The notes beneath the pieces are model-generated. The model did not search any database and was not told where the DNA came from. It saw only the letters and a list, made by a program, of their open reading frames with translations. From positions 161,042 to 225,041 of the forward strand of contig CDMY01000698.1 in assembly GCA_001179505.1 (NCBI GenBank): a stretch of 64,000 nt of DNA, read 5' to 3'. Both the position numbers and the translations under genes were made by a program. This stretch comes from Vitrella brassicaformis. Its lineage: Eukaryota; Sar; Vitrellaceae. Within the stretch, counting starts at the first letter, position 1. Every line of letters begins with the position of its first letter. Below are positions 33,458 through 45,969 of this stretch, in pieces.

Positions 33458-34142
33458 TCATTTATTCTCGAGCATTTGCGTCATATCGTCGTCGCCCTTC
33501 TTGCTCGCCGCCTTGATGGCCTCGCCAAGTCTCTTGTCGATCACCGCGGCGGTCTTGGAGTAGAAGATCATGGTCTCGCCGTGTGGCTTCGTGAGGCTGT
33601 TGCTGTGCTCGGCGAATGTCTTGTCGAAGGCCGAGAGGAAGGCGTAGAAGACCACTATGAGGCCCTTGCACGTCATAGTGGTCTGGAGCTCGGCTGGCCC
33701 TCCTTGTCCCACACTCCCGGCGGGTGGCCCCGGTGGTTGTCCCTCCGACTCGCTGAAGGACAGGAATGACCTCAGGGACTCGGATGACGTCGAACGATGC
33801 GGTGCATCTGCGTACACAGCAATCATCGCAGATACACATGTGCCCATGCGTGCGCCCTACGTGTCTTATCACACAGCGCGTACTTGTTATCTGGACGTCG
33901 TAATCGTATTCGGTGTGCCCCTCAGATTTGACTACTTCCAGGATGGGGCGCGGCACCCTGCCATCTATTTGATACTCATTGTGGAGGGCCTGCAACAGGC
34001 CTCCTCCGTCGACTTGGTCGTCCTCAACATCAAACTGGAAGAGGAATGGCGCCTTGCAGCCGGGTGGGTGACGTATCTTGAAGATCTTCTGCTCCAAAAT
34101 GGCAACGCGGGGCTGGGGCTCCGGGAAGCTTAAGGCGCCCAT
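33458..34142 (-). CDS. Unrecognised two-exon protein, about 201 residues
   Basis: Exons 34142-33884 and 33807-33458 (TGA), joined in phase 1. The N-terminal part contains PRVAILEQKIFKIRHPPGCK and FLFQFDVEDDQVDGGGLLQ, then YDYDVQIT; the C-terminal part contains CKGLIVVFYAFLSAFDKTFA, then GETMIFYS, ending GDDDMTQMLENK. One hydrophobic stretch (LIVVFYAFL) is too short for a confident membrane span. The first exon has a diverged partial copy directly upstream (34145-34205). Confidence 0.55.
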
Positions 34143-34205
34143 CTTTGGTCGTCCTCGACATCAGATGGGAATGGGAATGGCGCCTTGTATCCGTGCGGTA
34201 GGTTG
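34015..34205. repeat. Partial tandem copy of a coding block
   Basis: Blocks 34015-34062 and 34145-34192 share TGGTCGTCCTCRACATCARA and AATGGCGCCTTG with the same spacing. On the minus strand both read KAPF.....DVEDDQ. The outer copy lies upstream of ATG 34142 and is a diverged remnant of exon 1. Confidence 0.7.
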
Positions 34206-34993
34206 AGGGCGACGAGGGAGACCGCATAAGCCAACAACCGAGGAAAAAACGCGGCCGTGATTGATGTCGATTCGAAAATCAGGGTTTGCGGGGTTTGTTT
34301 GTCTCCGTCTCCGATTCTCGTCGTTTTTTTGTTTTTTTTGTCGTTGCTGTTCCCTCTTAGTCCACGACCAAGGCGCTGTGGTGAAGGCAAACACGAGAAA
34401 GCAAATGCTCTCTTTCTTTGGTCTGCGTCTGTGTGCGCCTGAATATGGGTATCCATTCATTCACTCTCTGCTATCAATGGGGTCGGGACGACTGCTGAGG
34501 GTGTCTATCACCTCATTTCATTGGCACATGCGCGCAGGTCAGATATGAATATTGACCTCAGGCGACCCAAAAAGCGCTATTCATCATTCATGGCATTGCA
34601 TCGATCAAAGGTCCTCACGCAAATGTGTGTTCGTCTGTCTGTCTGTCTGGATAAATACGCCGGCATGCACACGCACACGGACATGCAGCGAGCAGTGTGT
34701 GGACGCACATGCAGCACATACACACAGATGTATATCGAGGGCACACGCATACAGATGCAATGGTAATACAAACACACCCGCTGGCACACGCAGATGGGAT
34801 GGATGGCTGGCTGGTGAGGACAAAAACGGACATACACATAAGGCACTGACTCACACACGACAGACAGACTTGACCGTAAAGGACACTCACCCACTGGCTG
34901 GCATATCGCTTAAATCGACAGACAAACATGACCTCTTGCCCTCCACCCGCTCCATGCCCTACCCTCCTTCGACTCGACTCCCTGAGATGTCAG
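34206..34993. other. Intergenic, left flank of duplication copy 2
   Basis: No supported gene. T-runs occur at 34326-34340. From about 34660 the sequence is the duplicated 3' flank shared with about 19930. Confidence 0.4.
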
Positions 34994-37900
34994 TCAGGAT
35001 GCGCCGGTCACGAAGGGTTTGGTGGACCATTGGGCGACCTCGCTCACCGACCCCGCGAAGGCGACCTCTGTCTGGCACTGCTCGCACAGGTAGCCCTCCG
35101 GCAGCATGGCCATGGGCTCCTTGTCCTCCTTGATGAGCTCCTTGTTGACCTCGACACGCCGCGCATTCTCGGCCCTCACTCGGGGGAGGTTCTGCCGCCA
35201 GGCCTTCCGGCGGTCGGCGTAGCACTTGGTGCAGATGTGCATGTGGCGGCAGGGGATGTACATGACGGACACCGGGCCGTGCTCGCCGAAACAGATGACG
35301 CAGGCCGGACCGTCATCCCCATCACCATGTTGCTGATGCTGCTGGTGGTCCGTTGTGTTGGGGGGTGTTGATGGGTGTGGCTGGGCGAATGATGAGGAGG
35401 GGGGCGGGGGGGCCGACGAACTGCTGCACGAAGGTGGCTGGTGGTGCTGGTGGTGAGATGATTGCTGCGCGGTCATTTTGGCGATCCTAAGCGCAGAAAA
35501 CCATACAGTGAGCTGAATGCACTCTTTTGGCGAGTCTGTGCGTGCCTTGCTTACGTCCACTGGGCCTCCTGCAGCTGGCGTATCATCGCCTCCTCATTCC
35601 GCTTGGCGTCTTGTTCCTTCTGTTTGGCCTCCTGCAACTCCCGAGCCCTTCGCCTGGCCACACGGGCTCTCCGCTTGGCCTCCTCATCCTTCTGCTCGAG
35701 TTGGCGGCACAGCTGATCGACGAGCTCCTCACTTCCAGAGGCACCAACACCACCACCCATCACCGCACCAAACCTACACACAAAACAAACAGCGGCAAAG
35801 TGACAGAGTGATACGTGCTGTCGGTTTCCTCTCAGCCTGCCTCTGTGTACCCTGTGGATGGCCTGCCATTGCCGCCGTGCACCGTCCCGGCCGTCTGGGC
35901 CGCAGCCAAGGGGTCGGGTGCATTGCTCGATGAGGGCAGCTGGTACCCCTCCTCCTCATACTCAAATATGGGCGGCGGGGGCGGCACATACATATCGTCA
36001 TCATCACTGTCGTAGCCATAGAACGGGTCAGCCGACAAGCCACCACCACCAGAGCCACTGGCACCACCACCACCATTAGCAGCCGCAGCAGCTGGCGTTG
36101 GACTGGACGGGAAGGGATGAGGGAAAGCGAACGGACGCGGACGGGGAGCGCCGGACGGCTGGGGGCCGTCATCGTAGCTGACAGGAATCGAGGGACCCAT
36201 CGGATGGAAATCGCTGCACGCCAGAGCAGGCAACGAGAGGTCCGTAAAGGCGTTGCTGACAGACAGAGAGACAGACATGATGCCCGCGTTACCTCGGGTC
36301 GATCGGTGGTTGCGGTGGGGGTGGCGGTGGAAAGGCCGGCGGGGGCGGCACACAGTACGTGTCGTCGCCATCACTGTCGTAGAACAGATCAGCCGACAGC
36401 CCACCAGCGCCACGACCGCCAGCAGCAGCAGCAGCCGGTGGTGCTGGCCCGACAGGCGCATGGGCGAAGAAGGGACTCATCGAAGCACCAGCAGTAGACA
36501 GACTGTAGACACAGCAGAAAAGGTAATCATTGCCATCGGATATCCCAGCGCTCACTGTCTGCGGCCATCTCACCTCGGCCTCTCGTCACGTGTCGGCTGC
36601 TGTTGGTCGTCTTGTCCACTCTGCCGGTGCTGCTGCAGCGATGGCCTGTTGCGCAGCTCCTCAGCCGACGGGAGTGGGGGGAAGGGGATGGAGGGGGGAG
36701 GGGGCGGGTGGTGGGCAAAAATGGTCATGAGGCCCCTCCCCGCCCCACGACCTCCCACCGGCCGACAGGGAGGCGACGCACAGCCAGACGGACTGTCATC
36801 ATCAGACAGCAGCGGGATGGCAGCCGGACGCCTCGGCAGAGGAGGGGACATCCCCCCGTTGCCAGGTGACATCTTGAAGCGACCCTTGGGGAAGTGGGCG
36901 CTTGAGAGGGGGATGGGTGCGGGCATCCGAATGGGTGCTGTGCCGCCGCGATAACGATCCTCGCTGGCGGCAGGTGGAGGGCGGTCCATCCGCCCCGTCT
37001 GATTGGTCCTGAGTGCGGGTGGGAGTGAGGGGCGGGACGGCTGAAATGGGTGAGCTGTGGGCGTCGGGATGGGCCTGGTGTTATGCTTGCCCTTCTTCTT
37101 CTTCTTGCCCTCGTTCCTCTGTTGCCGTGCGAGTTGCGCGAATGCCGAGTTGAGCAGCATAGCGTCGCCGTCCTCATCATCACTGCCGTCAGCGTCACTT
37201 CCACCAGCCGCCGACTTTGCTGCATCGCCACCATCACCAGGCAGGTCGCTGCCCCCAGCGACTGACACGGATGACACACCAGACGCACCAGACCTGCAAA
37301 GACAGGGATCGACAGACACACACAGGAATCAAACGTATCAGGGCATCTCGTCAAGTGGGTGGGTTGCTCACGTGTCGGCGATGGACGAAGAGGGCTCCGA
37401 CTGACTCGCCTCAACCTCATCCGCAGCAGAAGCCCGCCTACGCACACACACATGAGTTAAATAGTTCCATCAGCCGTGGTCTTTGGGTGGATGGCTTCCC
37501 TACCTGGTGGATGCGGCGGTGGAGGGCACCGATGGCTCCATGATCGGATCAGAAGGGCTCGCCGCATCCCCACCTGCAAGCCCCTCCTGCTGCTGCTGCT
37601 GCTGCTGGTGGTGTCCCTTGCCGCCCTTGTTCTTTCTGCCCTTGGCCTTTTTGTCTTTGGCCTCCTTCTCGCGTCGCTCCTCCGCGAGGAGGGCCTCCTG
37701 CATCCGCTTCGCCTTGGCCTCCTGGGCCGCCAACTGGGCGGCCGAGATGGCGGTTTTGGCCTTGGTGTCCTTCTGGTGCTGTTGGGCGAAGGCATTGAAG
37801 AAATCCGACACCTGATGGGGCAGAGAGGTGTGAAGAGGAGAGCCTCGTGCTGTGCAGGAGCGTTGCTCACCTGTCGTGAGACCTCGATGCCGCTGCTGGG

Positions 37901-40900
37901 GTCACACAACGCCTTGACCGACTTGAACTGACATGGCGGCACACAGACAGACAGACAGTCAGGTGGGCAAAGCACACACGACCCTCGGCGTAGCTACCTG
38001 CAGTATCTGGCCGACGATGGGATTCGGTGCTCCTTTGGCGACCAGCGACTTGCCATAGCTGACATACATGACACAGCGACAAACAGACACACTCAATGAT
38101 GCATCGGACTTCCCTGTCTGCAGCTCATGGCTGACCTGACGATGCTCTTGAGAATGTCGACAGCAGTCTCGCGACCAGTGTCACGGAGGCCATCTGCGCG
38201 AAGGAGCTGTCCCTGTGCGTCCTTGAGCAGCATGCCACATATGGCCTTTGCCAGTCCATCGGTCCCCAACACCTACACACAAACAAACGCACCACAGCAC
38301 TCTCGTCCAATTGAGATGGGATGTCAGTGACCTTCCTTCGCCGACCTTCCGATCTCTCTGGCTGAGGGTCTTCAAGCAGTCCATGCAGAGGACCAGCAGT
38401 TGCATGTCGATCCTCTCGGCTCTCTCGAAGAAGAGGATCAGACTCGACATGAACCGCGACTCGACCAAAGCGCCAGCGTCCCCACCATCTGCACACACAC
38501 ACACACACACATATGGTTCAAGGATTCTGGGAGGTGCACCGACTGACTGACTGACTGTCTGACGGACGGACCTATCATGACCATAGCTGGGATGACCAGA
38601 GCAGACGTCATGCAGTTCGTTGCGTAATCTGCCGCTGAAGTCGCTGGATCCTCGTGCGCTCCGTGGTCCATTCCCAACGCGTTGGCCACCCGATCTGGCA
38701 TCGATCCGTCCAGGACGAGGGCACGAAGCGGCTGCATCGGGGGCGGGGCAGCACCGAGTGTTCTCACCACCCCCGGTTGCTCGATGTACTTGCCGACGTC
38801 ACCTGGCTGCAAAGGGCCACCTGCACACAAATCCACTTTTACCCGACTAGCTATCAGTCTCCTTCACCTCGTACCTTTCTTCTTTCGCATGCAGAGGGCG
38901 AGAGCGGTGTGGAGAAGGGCTCCAACTGTGGGGATCGCCACGAGGCACAGGCGAGAGGAAGGATCGGACGCTTTGATGCGGGCCACCAGCGTCTCCAGAT
39001 GATCGTAGACGTGTGTGTTGAGAGCCGCCCTGATGGCCGGCCACTCCTCAGTACCTGCCAAGATTGCAAAGGACAGCAGCCTCGTTCAAAGATAGGTATC
39101 CATGTGCACTTTTCTGACCTCCGCATGGGCAGTTCCCTAGATGCTCTGCGGCACACATCAGCGGCACTATGAAGAGGCTCGTCCCCTCTGTGTCGTCATC
39201 GCCCAGCTGCTTCAGACTCTCGACGAAAATGGAGACGAACTCGAGCACGAGTTGAATGATGGGCCGAAGGGGCTGGAGATGAGCAGCTCCTTCACCATGA
39301 TGACTGCCTCGTAAGCTACACCTGCGTGTCCGCCCTCACAAATGAGACCCATCGCCTGCCGAAGGGTCGTTTGGTGGGTCTGGAGGAAGCTCGCGCGAAG
39401 CTGGGGCCCTCCTGCCGCCTCGAGGGAGGAGAACGCTTTGAGAGCGTATCGGACCAGCCGGAGTCTCGCATATGTCGTCACATCGATGACACGGGGCAGC
39501 GGCCCGCCGCCTGGCGATGCCTCGACGATAGCTACAGACGCGATGCTGCTGTCGACCTCCCCACCCAGGTCAACCTCCTTCCCTTCTCCTTCCTCAAGCT
39601 GCTTCCATGTGACGATCTCGAATATGTCCTGGATCGCCGACAGACGATCCGACGAGGCCATGTGCTCCAGGAAGCCATGAGAGAAGAGGCCAACGAGCAG
39701 GTCAGCGGTCGCCACCTGACATTTCACTCCGCTGCTATCCACCAGGCGCATCAGGACGCGACGGAAAAGCTTCTTCTCTTTTCCGAGCCGAACGGCCAGC
39801 CGCTGGACGAATCCATCGGTCACCTTGCCGCCCACACCCTCAGCGACGGCTTTGGCTGCCGAGGTGAATGTCTCGATGTCGTCAGATAGCAGGCCGTCCA
39901 CCAGCGCATCGGTGTCGACGGGCGATGAGGGCTGCGGAGAGGGGGAGCGGGGCGGCGGAGGAGGCCCTGACGCCGGATGGGTGTGCGCGGCTGTCTTGTG
40001 CTTGACTGGGCGGTGCGATCGGCCCGTTGCGGCTGAGTTGCTGCACACGTTGGCCGTCTTTGGGAGCGACTGGATGAATGACGTCACCTACACAGAAAGG
40101 CCGGAGGGAATCAGAGAGGCATCTGTGCATCCATCGACTCTTTGGTCTTGTGGTTTCGTTGACTGCGTCGCTCACCTCGAAAAAACAGGTCACGGCGGCG
40201 TCTCAGCTGCTGGATGGCCTCACACTGGCAATAAAGCAGACGGACAGACACACACGGGTACGTCACGATCGACCTGTGGCTATATGATCCATCTCCTCTG
40301 CTCGGTGCTCACCTGAACGATTTGGTCGACGAATGGGTTGCTGGTCGCCTTGCCCTTAGTGACCAGCTCATCACCAACACTGCAGGACGGCACATGACAG
40401 ATTCACATACATGCACCATGTGGCAGCCACCAATCCACCCTGCCGCTCCCCCGCTCACTTGATCATCTGCTGCAGAAGCTTTACGATAGCGACGACGAGT
40501 AATCGCTGGCCGGCATCAGCTGTGTATGTGGCCACAGTTTCGGCCAATAGCTGGCAGACAGCTTCTACCAGTCGATGGCCTGCGTCGATGTCGCCCGATT
40601 CTGTGCAGGGCAACACAGCGCACACCCAAGTCTAGCTTTAAATGCCAGTCTGTGTCCCCTCCAGCGCCTCTCTTCCTCTCATTCTGCCTGACCTGAAACT
40701 AATCCTGCCGGTATCTTCAAGCAGAAGAGCATGGTGGTGTAGACGTATGGCGGTAGCTCGACGTCCTGGCCGACAAGGGCATTGGCCGCTCTAATGGCCG
40801 TCATGATCAGCGAGGGGTTGTCAACCAGCGGCCGGCATGACGACAGGGGGAGAGGGGGGAGAGAGTGCCACTGACTGTTCAGTGTGCAGACGCCCGTCAT

Positions 40901-41951
40901 GATGGAACCCAGTGTGGCCGTCCCCACAGCCAACGTCCCTCCTTCTGCCGAGGCGATTATGCCCAGGAGTGTCTCCATGTGTGGGTAAATGTGTTGTCTG
41001 ACCAGCCGCTTGACGTCCTTCTCGCGCAGAGCTGATGGACGGACACACACAGAAGACGAAAAGCTTGAGTGGTGGGCCGGTCACTTGCTCATCAACTTAC
41101 ATCTGTCCTTCCGCCGCGAAGCCGCACGGGCAACCAGACCAGGTGGCTCCAGCGCCATCAGTCACCCCTGTGCATCCATGTGGGGCGCCCCATTCGCCAG
41201 CTCCACCACATGGTCGACCAGGAGTGTAAACAGGGGGAGGGACAGCTGGAGGGGTATGGGCGTGAGATCCACATCGGGTGAAGATGGCGACGGGGTGAAC
41301 GGCAGCAGCAGCTGTTGGAAGACGCGAGACGCCACAGGCGAAACAGATCCCTCCATGTCGGTGCGCATGATCTTCAGGCACTGCTTGACAGTCGTCAGGT
41401 TGTCAGCGAGCAGTACGTCCCGCAGACGAGCGCCCTCCTGCGGTGCAGCCTCACGCAGAGCCTGAAGCACCGGGGCAAGAAGCCCCAGCCGCACAAGCGT
41501 GACGACATCCACTGGAGCATCGGCTTTGAGGACGTGTTTGACGACCAGGCTCTCGTCGGGCCCATAGCAGCGGCCGCTGCCATCTGCTGATATGTGCCTC
41601 CATGTAACCAGATCCACAACAACACGAGCCACATCGACCAGCCGAGATGGCTGCAGTGCTGCAAGAGCGGGCTTGATCCTCCCCAAAAGAACTCCGAGCA
41701 GATCTGCAGCAGCCAGCTGGGCCTCTTTGTTGCCGTCATCCACCAGCCAGGTCAGTATGCGACGCAGTCCATCCTTGTCCTCGAGAAGCCGACGGAACAC
41801 ACCTTGGCCTTGCTCTCTGGTGAGCTCACGTGTGTCACGAAGCGTCCCCGCTGCCGCCGTGAATGTCCTGGGGTCCGCTGACAGCAGATCTGCAGCAATG
41901 GCATCGATGCCACTCTGACTCAGCGGCGGCTCACGAGATCCCTTCCTCATC
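34660..41951 (-). repeat. Segmental duplication, copy 2
   Basis: Direct repeat of 19930-27181 with the same strand, exon order and ends. Offset is about 14.73 kb at the left side and 14.77 kb at the start codons, so indels between copies are small. Confidence 0.9.
34994..41951 (-). CDS. Two-module ARM/HEAT-like RING E3 ligase-like protein, copy 2, lesions
   Basis: ATG 41951, TGA 34996-34994; same domain order as copy 1. The RING exon (CVICFGEHGP, CRHMHICTKC, LCEQC) and coiled coil are intact and nearly identical to copy 1. Lesions relative to copy 1: TGA 41164-41162 where copy 1 has TGG (after HMDAQG); a six-base A run at about 40180-40185 (T run in the gene) at an exon end, after which the join to the TSFIQSLPK exon is out of phase; and a missing base near 39251-39258 that ends the long exon after PFGPSF while the matching LEFVSIFVES reads on in the next frame. 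Conversely it lacks the TAG and TAA of copy 1. The C-terminal third could still be made from an internal start; otherwise a decaying duplicate or sequence errors. Confidence 0.6.
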
Positions 41952-42296
41952 TGACACGTTTCCTGCTCAGCTGCGGCTTGCACCCGCCGTCTTGCAGCTC
42001 CTCTGCCGACTCATCGCGATGATCTCGCCGCCTGGGACAGCACAGAGCTCCTCAGATCCACCGGCCAGTCGCTCCGACGTTTGGTGCTAAACGGACGCGA
42101 AAGCTCGCACTGTAGTGACTGTACGTTCTCGCGAAGGAAAAGCAAAATCGGCCGATGATGGTTTTCCAATCACGTGGTCATCATTTCCTGGAAGAGTGAT
42201 TCTCTTTGGCCTCTGAACACATCCCGAGCCTTCTCCCCCTGTTCTCCCTCCCTGCCCTCCCTCCGCCATCGCGCCCCTCCGTCCCCTCCCCCTCTG
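41952..42296. promoter_or_regulatory. Divergent spacer before subtilase gene
   Basis: 345 bp between the start of ARM-RING copy 2 (-) and the subtilase start (+). It has a pyrimidine-rich run (42223-42295) directly before ATG 42297. An in-frame upstream ATG at 42174 exists but would bury the signal peptide. Confidence 0.35.
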
Positions 42297-45003
42297 ATGT
42301 TTCTCTTCACCGCGGTGCTCATCCTGATGGTAGTCGCGTCCGCCCACCGCCACACCCATCCCGCCCATCGTATCATCACCACCTACCGGTCCTCCGACGA
42401 GCGGCGCCATCCGCAGAGGCGGCGGCTCCTCGATCGCATCCACACCCACTACACCGACCTGAGATCTGGCCGTGGTGAAGTGCGGACGGAGTACCTGCCC
42501 ATCCTCGGCATCGAGATCATCGAGATGGACCGGACGGATGACGACGAGGAGGACAGGGGGGTGCTGGCGCGGCTGATGGAGGTGTTGATGGACGGGGGCG
42601 ACGTCGACAGTGTGCATGAGGACTCGCTGGTGCATTTTGCCCAGGCTGGCAAGGTCAAACCGGCCCTGGCGAGGAACGACCCCAGCTTTGGGGACCAGTG
42701 GCCGCTACTCGGGACCTCCAAGTATGGGCTCGATATGGCGGAGGCTTGGGGGCTCTTCAGGCCGGAGAGCCAAGACGAGTTTGTCATCGGTGAGTGAGTT
42801 CGTGAGTGAGTGAGTGAGTGAGTGAGCTGGCTGACGAGAGTGATGAGAGACACTGTGTGGCCGTGTGTTGTGTGTCTCGTGGGTGTGCAGGTGTGATAGA
42901 CAGTGGTGTTGATCTGAGCCATCCTGACATCATGAAGAACCTATGGAGGAATCGGGGTGGGCACTGGCACATGCAGGGATGCACGCCGCCAGGCTGAGAG
43001 GAATGCATGTGTGTGTGTGTGTGTGGGTGTATGGGTACAGGTGAGATTCCAAACAACGGGAGGGATGACGACGGGAACGGCTATATCGACGACGTGTATG
43101 GCTACGACTTCTTCGACGACGATGGCGACCCATCGGATGAAGCCGGTGAGTGAGTGAGGGAGTGGGTCGAAGGATAGTACTCGTGATGTTTTTCTGCCTC
43201 CGTCTCTGTGCCTGCAATGCCATGCAGGTCACGGCACGCACATATCGGGGATCATAGCTGCTGAGGCCAACAACACGCGGGGCATATCGGGGGTCTGCCC
43301 GCAATGCAAAGTCATGCCACTCAAATTCATGGACGACACCGGTAGGTCGGTCAGGTCAACACACACATGCACACACACACCGAGGTATGTGTATGTGTGG
43401 TGTCTGGCGTGTGTGTATAGGGTACGGCTACTGGGGCAATGCCATCAAGGCCTTGGAGTATGCCCTCCAGAACCGCGTCAAGGTCACCTGCAACGCCTAC
43501 GGCACCTACACACCACACAAGGCGCTCGAACAAGCCATTAAAAAGTGCTCCACCACACCACACCACACCACACGCGCCCACACACATCCAGACCTGCTGT
43601 TTTGGTTGTGTGGCATCCATCAGGGCGGGTCAGAAGGGGATGTTATTTGTGGCAGCCGCGGGCAACGACGGCAAGGACAACGATCGCACGCCGAAGCTGC
43701 CGGCCAGCTACACACTCGGCAACGTCATCAGCGTCGCCTCCATCGGCCAAACCGGCAAACTCAGCTGGTTCTCAAACTACGGCAAGCAACGCACCGATAT
43801 CGCAGCGCCGGGCGAAGACATCTACTCGCTCGGTAGGTACGGAACGAACACCCCTCCCCCCGGAGAGCAAGAACACTTATTGGCATTCCCCCCGCTCCGC
43901 CCCTCTCTGTCTGCAGACATGGGCCGTCGATATAAGACGGATTCCGGCACATCCATGGCGGCTCCCTTTGTGGCGGGAGTAGCAGCCATGGTGTGGCTGA
44001 CGGACCCGAAGCAGACCTACTCGCAGGTGAAGCTGCGGATTATGAGGTCGGCGAGGCGGATCGATGGGCTGAAGGTCAAGGCTGAGGGGACGCTGGATGC
44101 GGCGGGGGCGCTGATGCAGAGCGTCGACACGAGCGATACCAGCAGGTGCGACTACAACGACCCTTGCCACATCAACGCAAGATGCACCGACACCAGGTAG
44201 GTGGGCTGGCAAAACCAGGGAGGGACGGAGAGGGAGGGAGATCTGTGTGTTGTCGCCCCTTTTGCTTTGGCCAGCTCTGGGCCGATCTGTCGGTGCGAGG
44301 ATGGCTTTGAGGGTACGCACACAAACCGGGAAAACATGCAGGGGCCAGGTGAGTATGTGGGTGCGGCGCGGTGCGTGTGTGGTCGTCTTGTTTTGTAGGC
44401 GACGGTTGGAAGACGTGTGACGACATCAACGAGTGTGCGGTGGACCGGCCGTGCCACGAGAACGCCAAGTGCATCAACTCGCCAGGCTCCTACAAGTGCC
44501 AGTGCCAAAGCGGATTCACCGGAGACGGCGTCAAGAAATGCGAACGTACGAACCGACCTTCCCACCCCAGTGACGCATTCGCGCATCTGTCTCTCTCCCC
44601 CTGTGTGCGTGTGTGTGCAGAGTTTAGTTTGTGCAGCATAAGTCAGATCTTCATCCCGTGTCACCCCCTGGCCATCTGCTACGGCCGCGGCTCCTTGGGC
44701 ATCCCATTCTGCGAGTGCAGGGACGGCTTCAAGGGAGACGGCCGGGAGGAGTGCCTGGGTACGTAATGTGCCGCTGGCATGCTGGCACGAACACACACAG
44801 ATCTGCATGGCATGTGTGTGTGGATGCATGGGGTGTAGACGTCAACGAGTGTCTCGAGTACAACGGTGGCTGTGACCACGAGTGCGTCAACACTGTGGGC
44901 AACTTCAAGTGCAAGTGCTTCGAGGGATACCAACTCGCGCCGAACAAGAAGGCCTGCCTCGGTCAGTGAGAGAGCACACAGAGACACCAGAGCTGATGGA
45001 TGG

Positions 45004-45035
<32 letters not shown>

Positions 45036-45938
45036 TCTTCTTAGACATTGACGAGTGTCGTGAGAACAATGGCGGCTGCGAGCACATCTGCATCAACGAG
45101 CCGGGCAGCTACCAGGTGAGTGACTGTGAACAACACGCACTCACCTCTACAGAGCGTCGCATGAACGTGTCCGTGATATGTCATGTTCCCTCCCTCTGTG
45201 TGTTTATTCAGTGTTCGTGTCCCGAAGGCTACCGGCTAGCGGAAGACGGCAAGAGCTGCGAAGACATTGACGAGTGTGCGGTTAACAACGGCGGCTGCAG
45301 CCAGGTGTGCAAGAACAAGAAGGGCACATACGAGTGCCTCTGCGACCCGGGATTCCTGCTGCAAAAAGACGGACGCACCTGCAAAGGCAAACCTTCTTTC
45401 CCCCACCCGCCGCTCCCACACGCACACGTGCATCCCTCTCCTCTGTGTGATGATGATTATGATTATGATGATGACGATCAGATGTGGAGTGCAAATCTCC
45501 GCCACGGATTGCCCACGCCGCGAGTGTCTGCGAGAGCGCTCGGTCGGGGTCCCAGCCCAAGTGTGCGGTCAAGTGCGAGAGGGGCTTCCAGCTGGCATAC
45601 AACGACCTCAAGTGCGACACCAAGGGACGTTTCACAGGCGGCGCTGAATGCGAGGGTGTGCTCAGGCACAGAGGGAGGGATGGATGGACGCACTTGTACG
45701 TGTGCGAGGTTTCGGTTTGTTCTGTTGTGTGGGGTGTGGTGTGCAGACATTGACGAGTGCAAGGAGGAGAACGGTGGGTGCAACCAGAGGTGCGTCAACA
45801 AGGAGGGCTCGTTCGAGTGCGGGTGCTTCGAGGGGTACCTGCTTGACAGGCAGAACAGGAGGACCTGCCAAGGTGAGCATGACACACAGACAGGCGTGAC
45901 CTAGAGACAGGGACGCGCAGACAACCATCTCTCTCTGC

Positions 45939-45969
<31 letters not shown>

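Noticed and set aside
42174-42296. Upstream in-frame ATG 42174 as start of the subtilase
   Set aside because: It would place 41 polar residues before the hydrophobic core; ATG 42297 gives a standard signal peptide.
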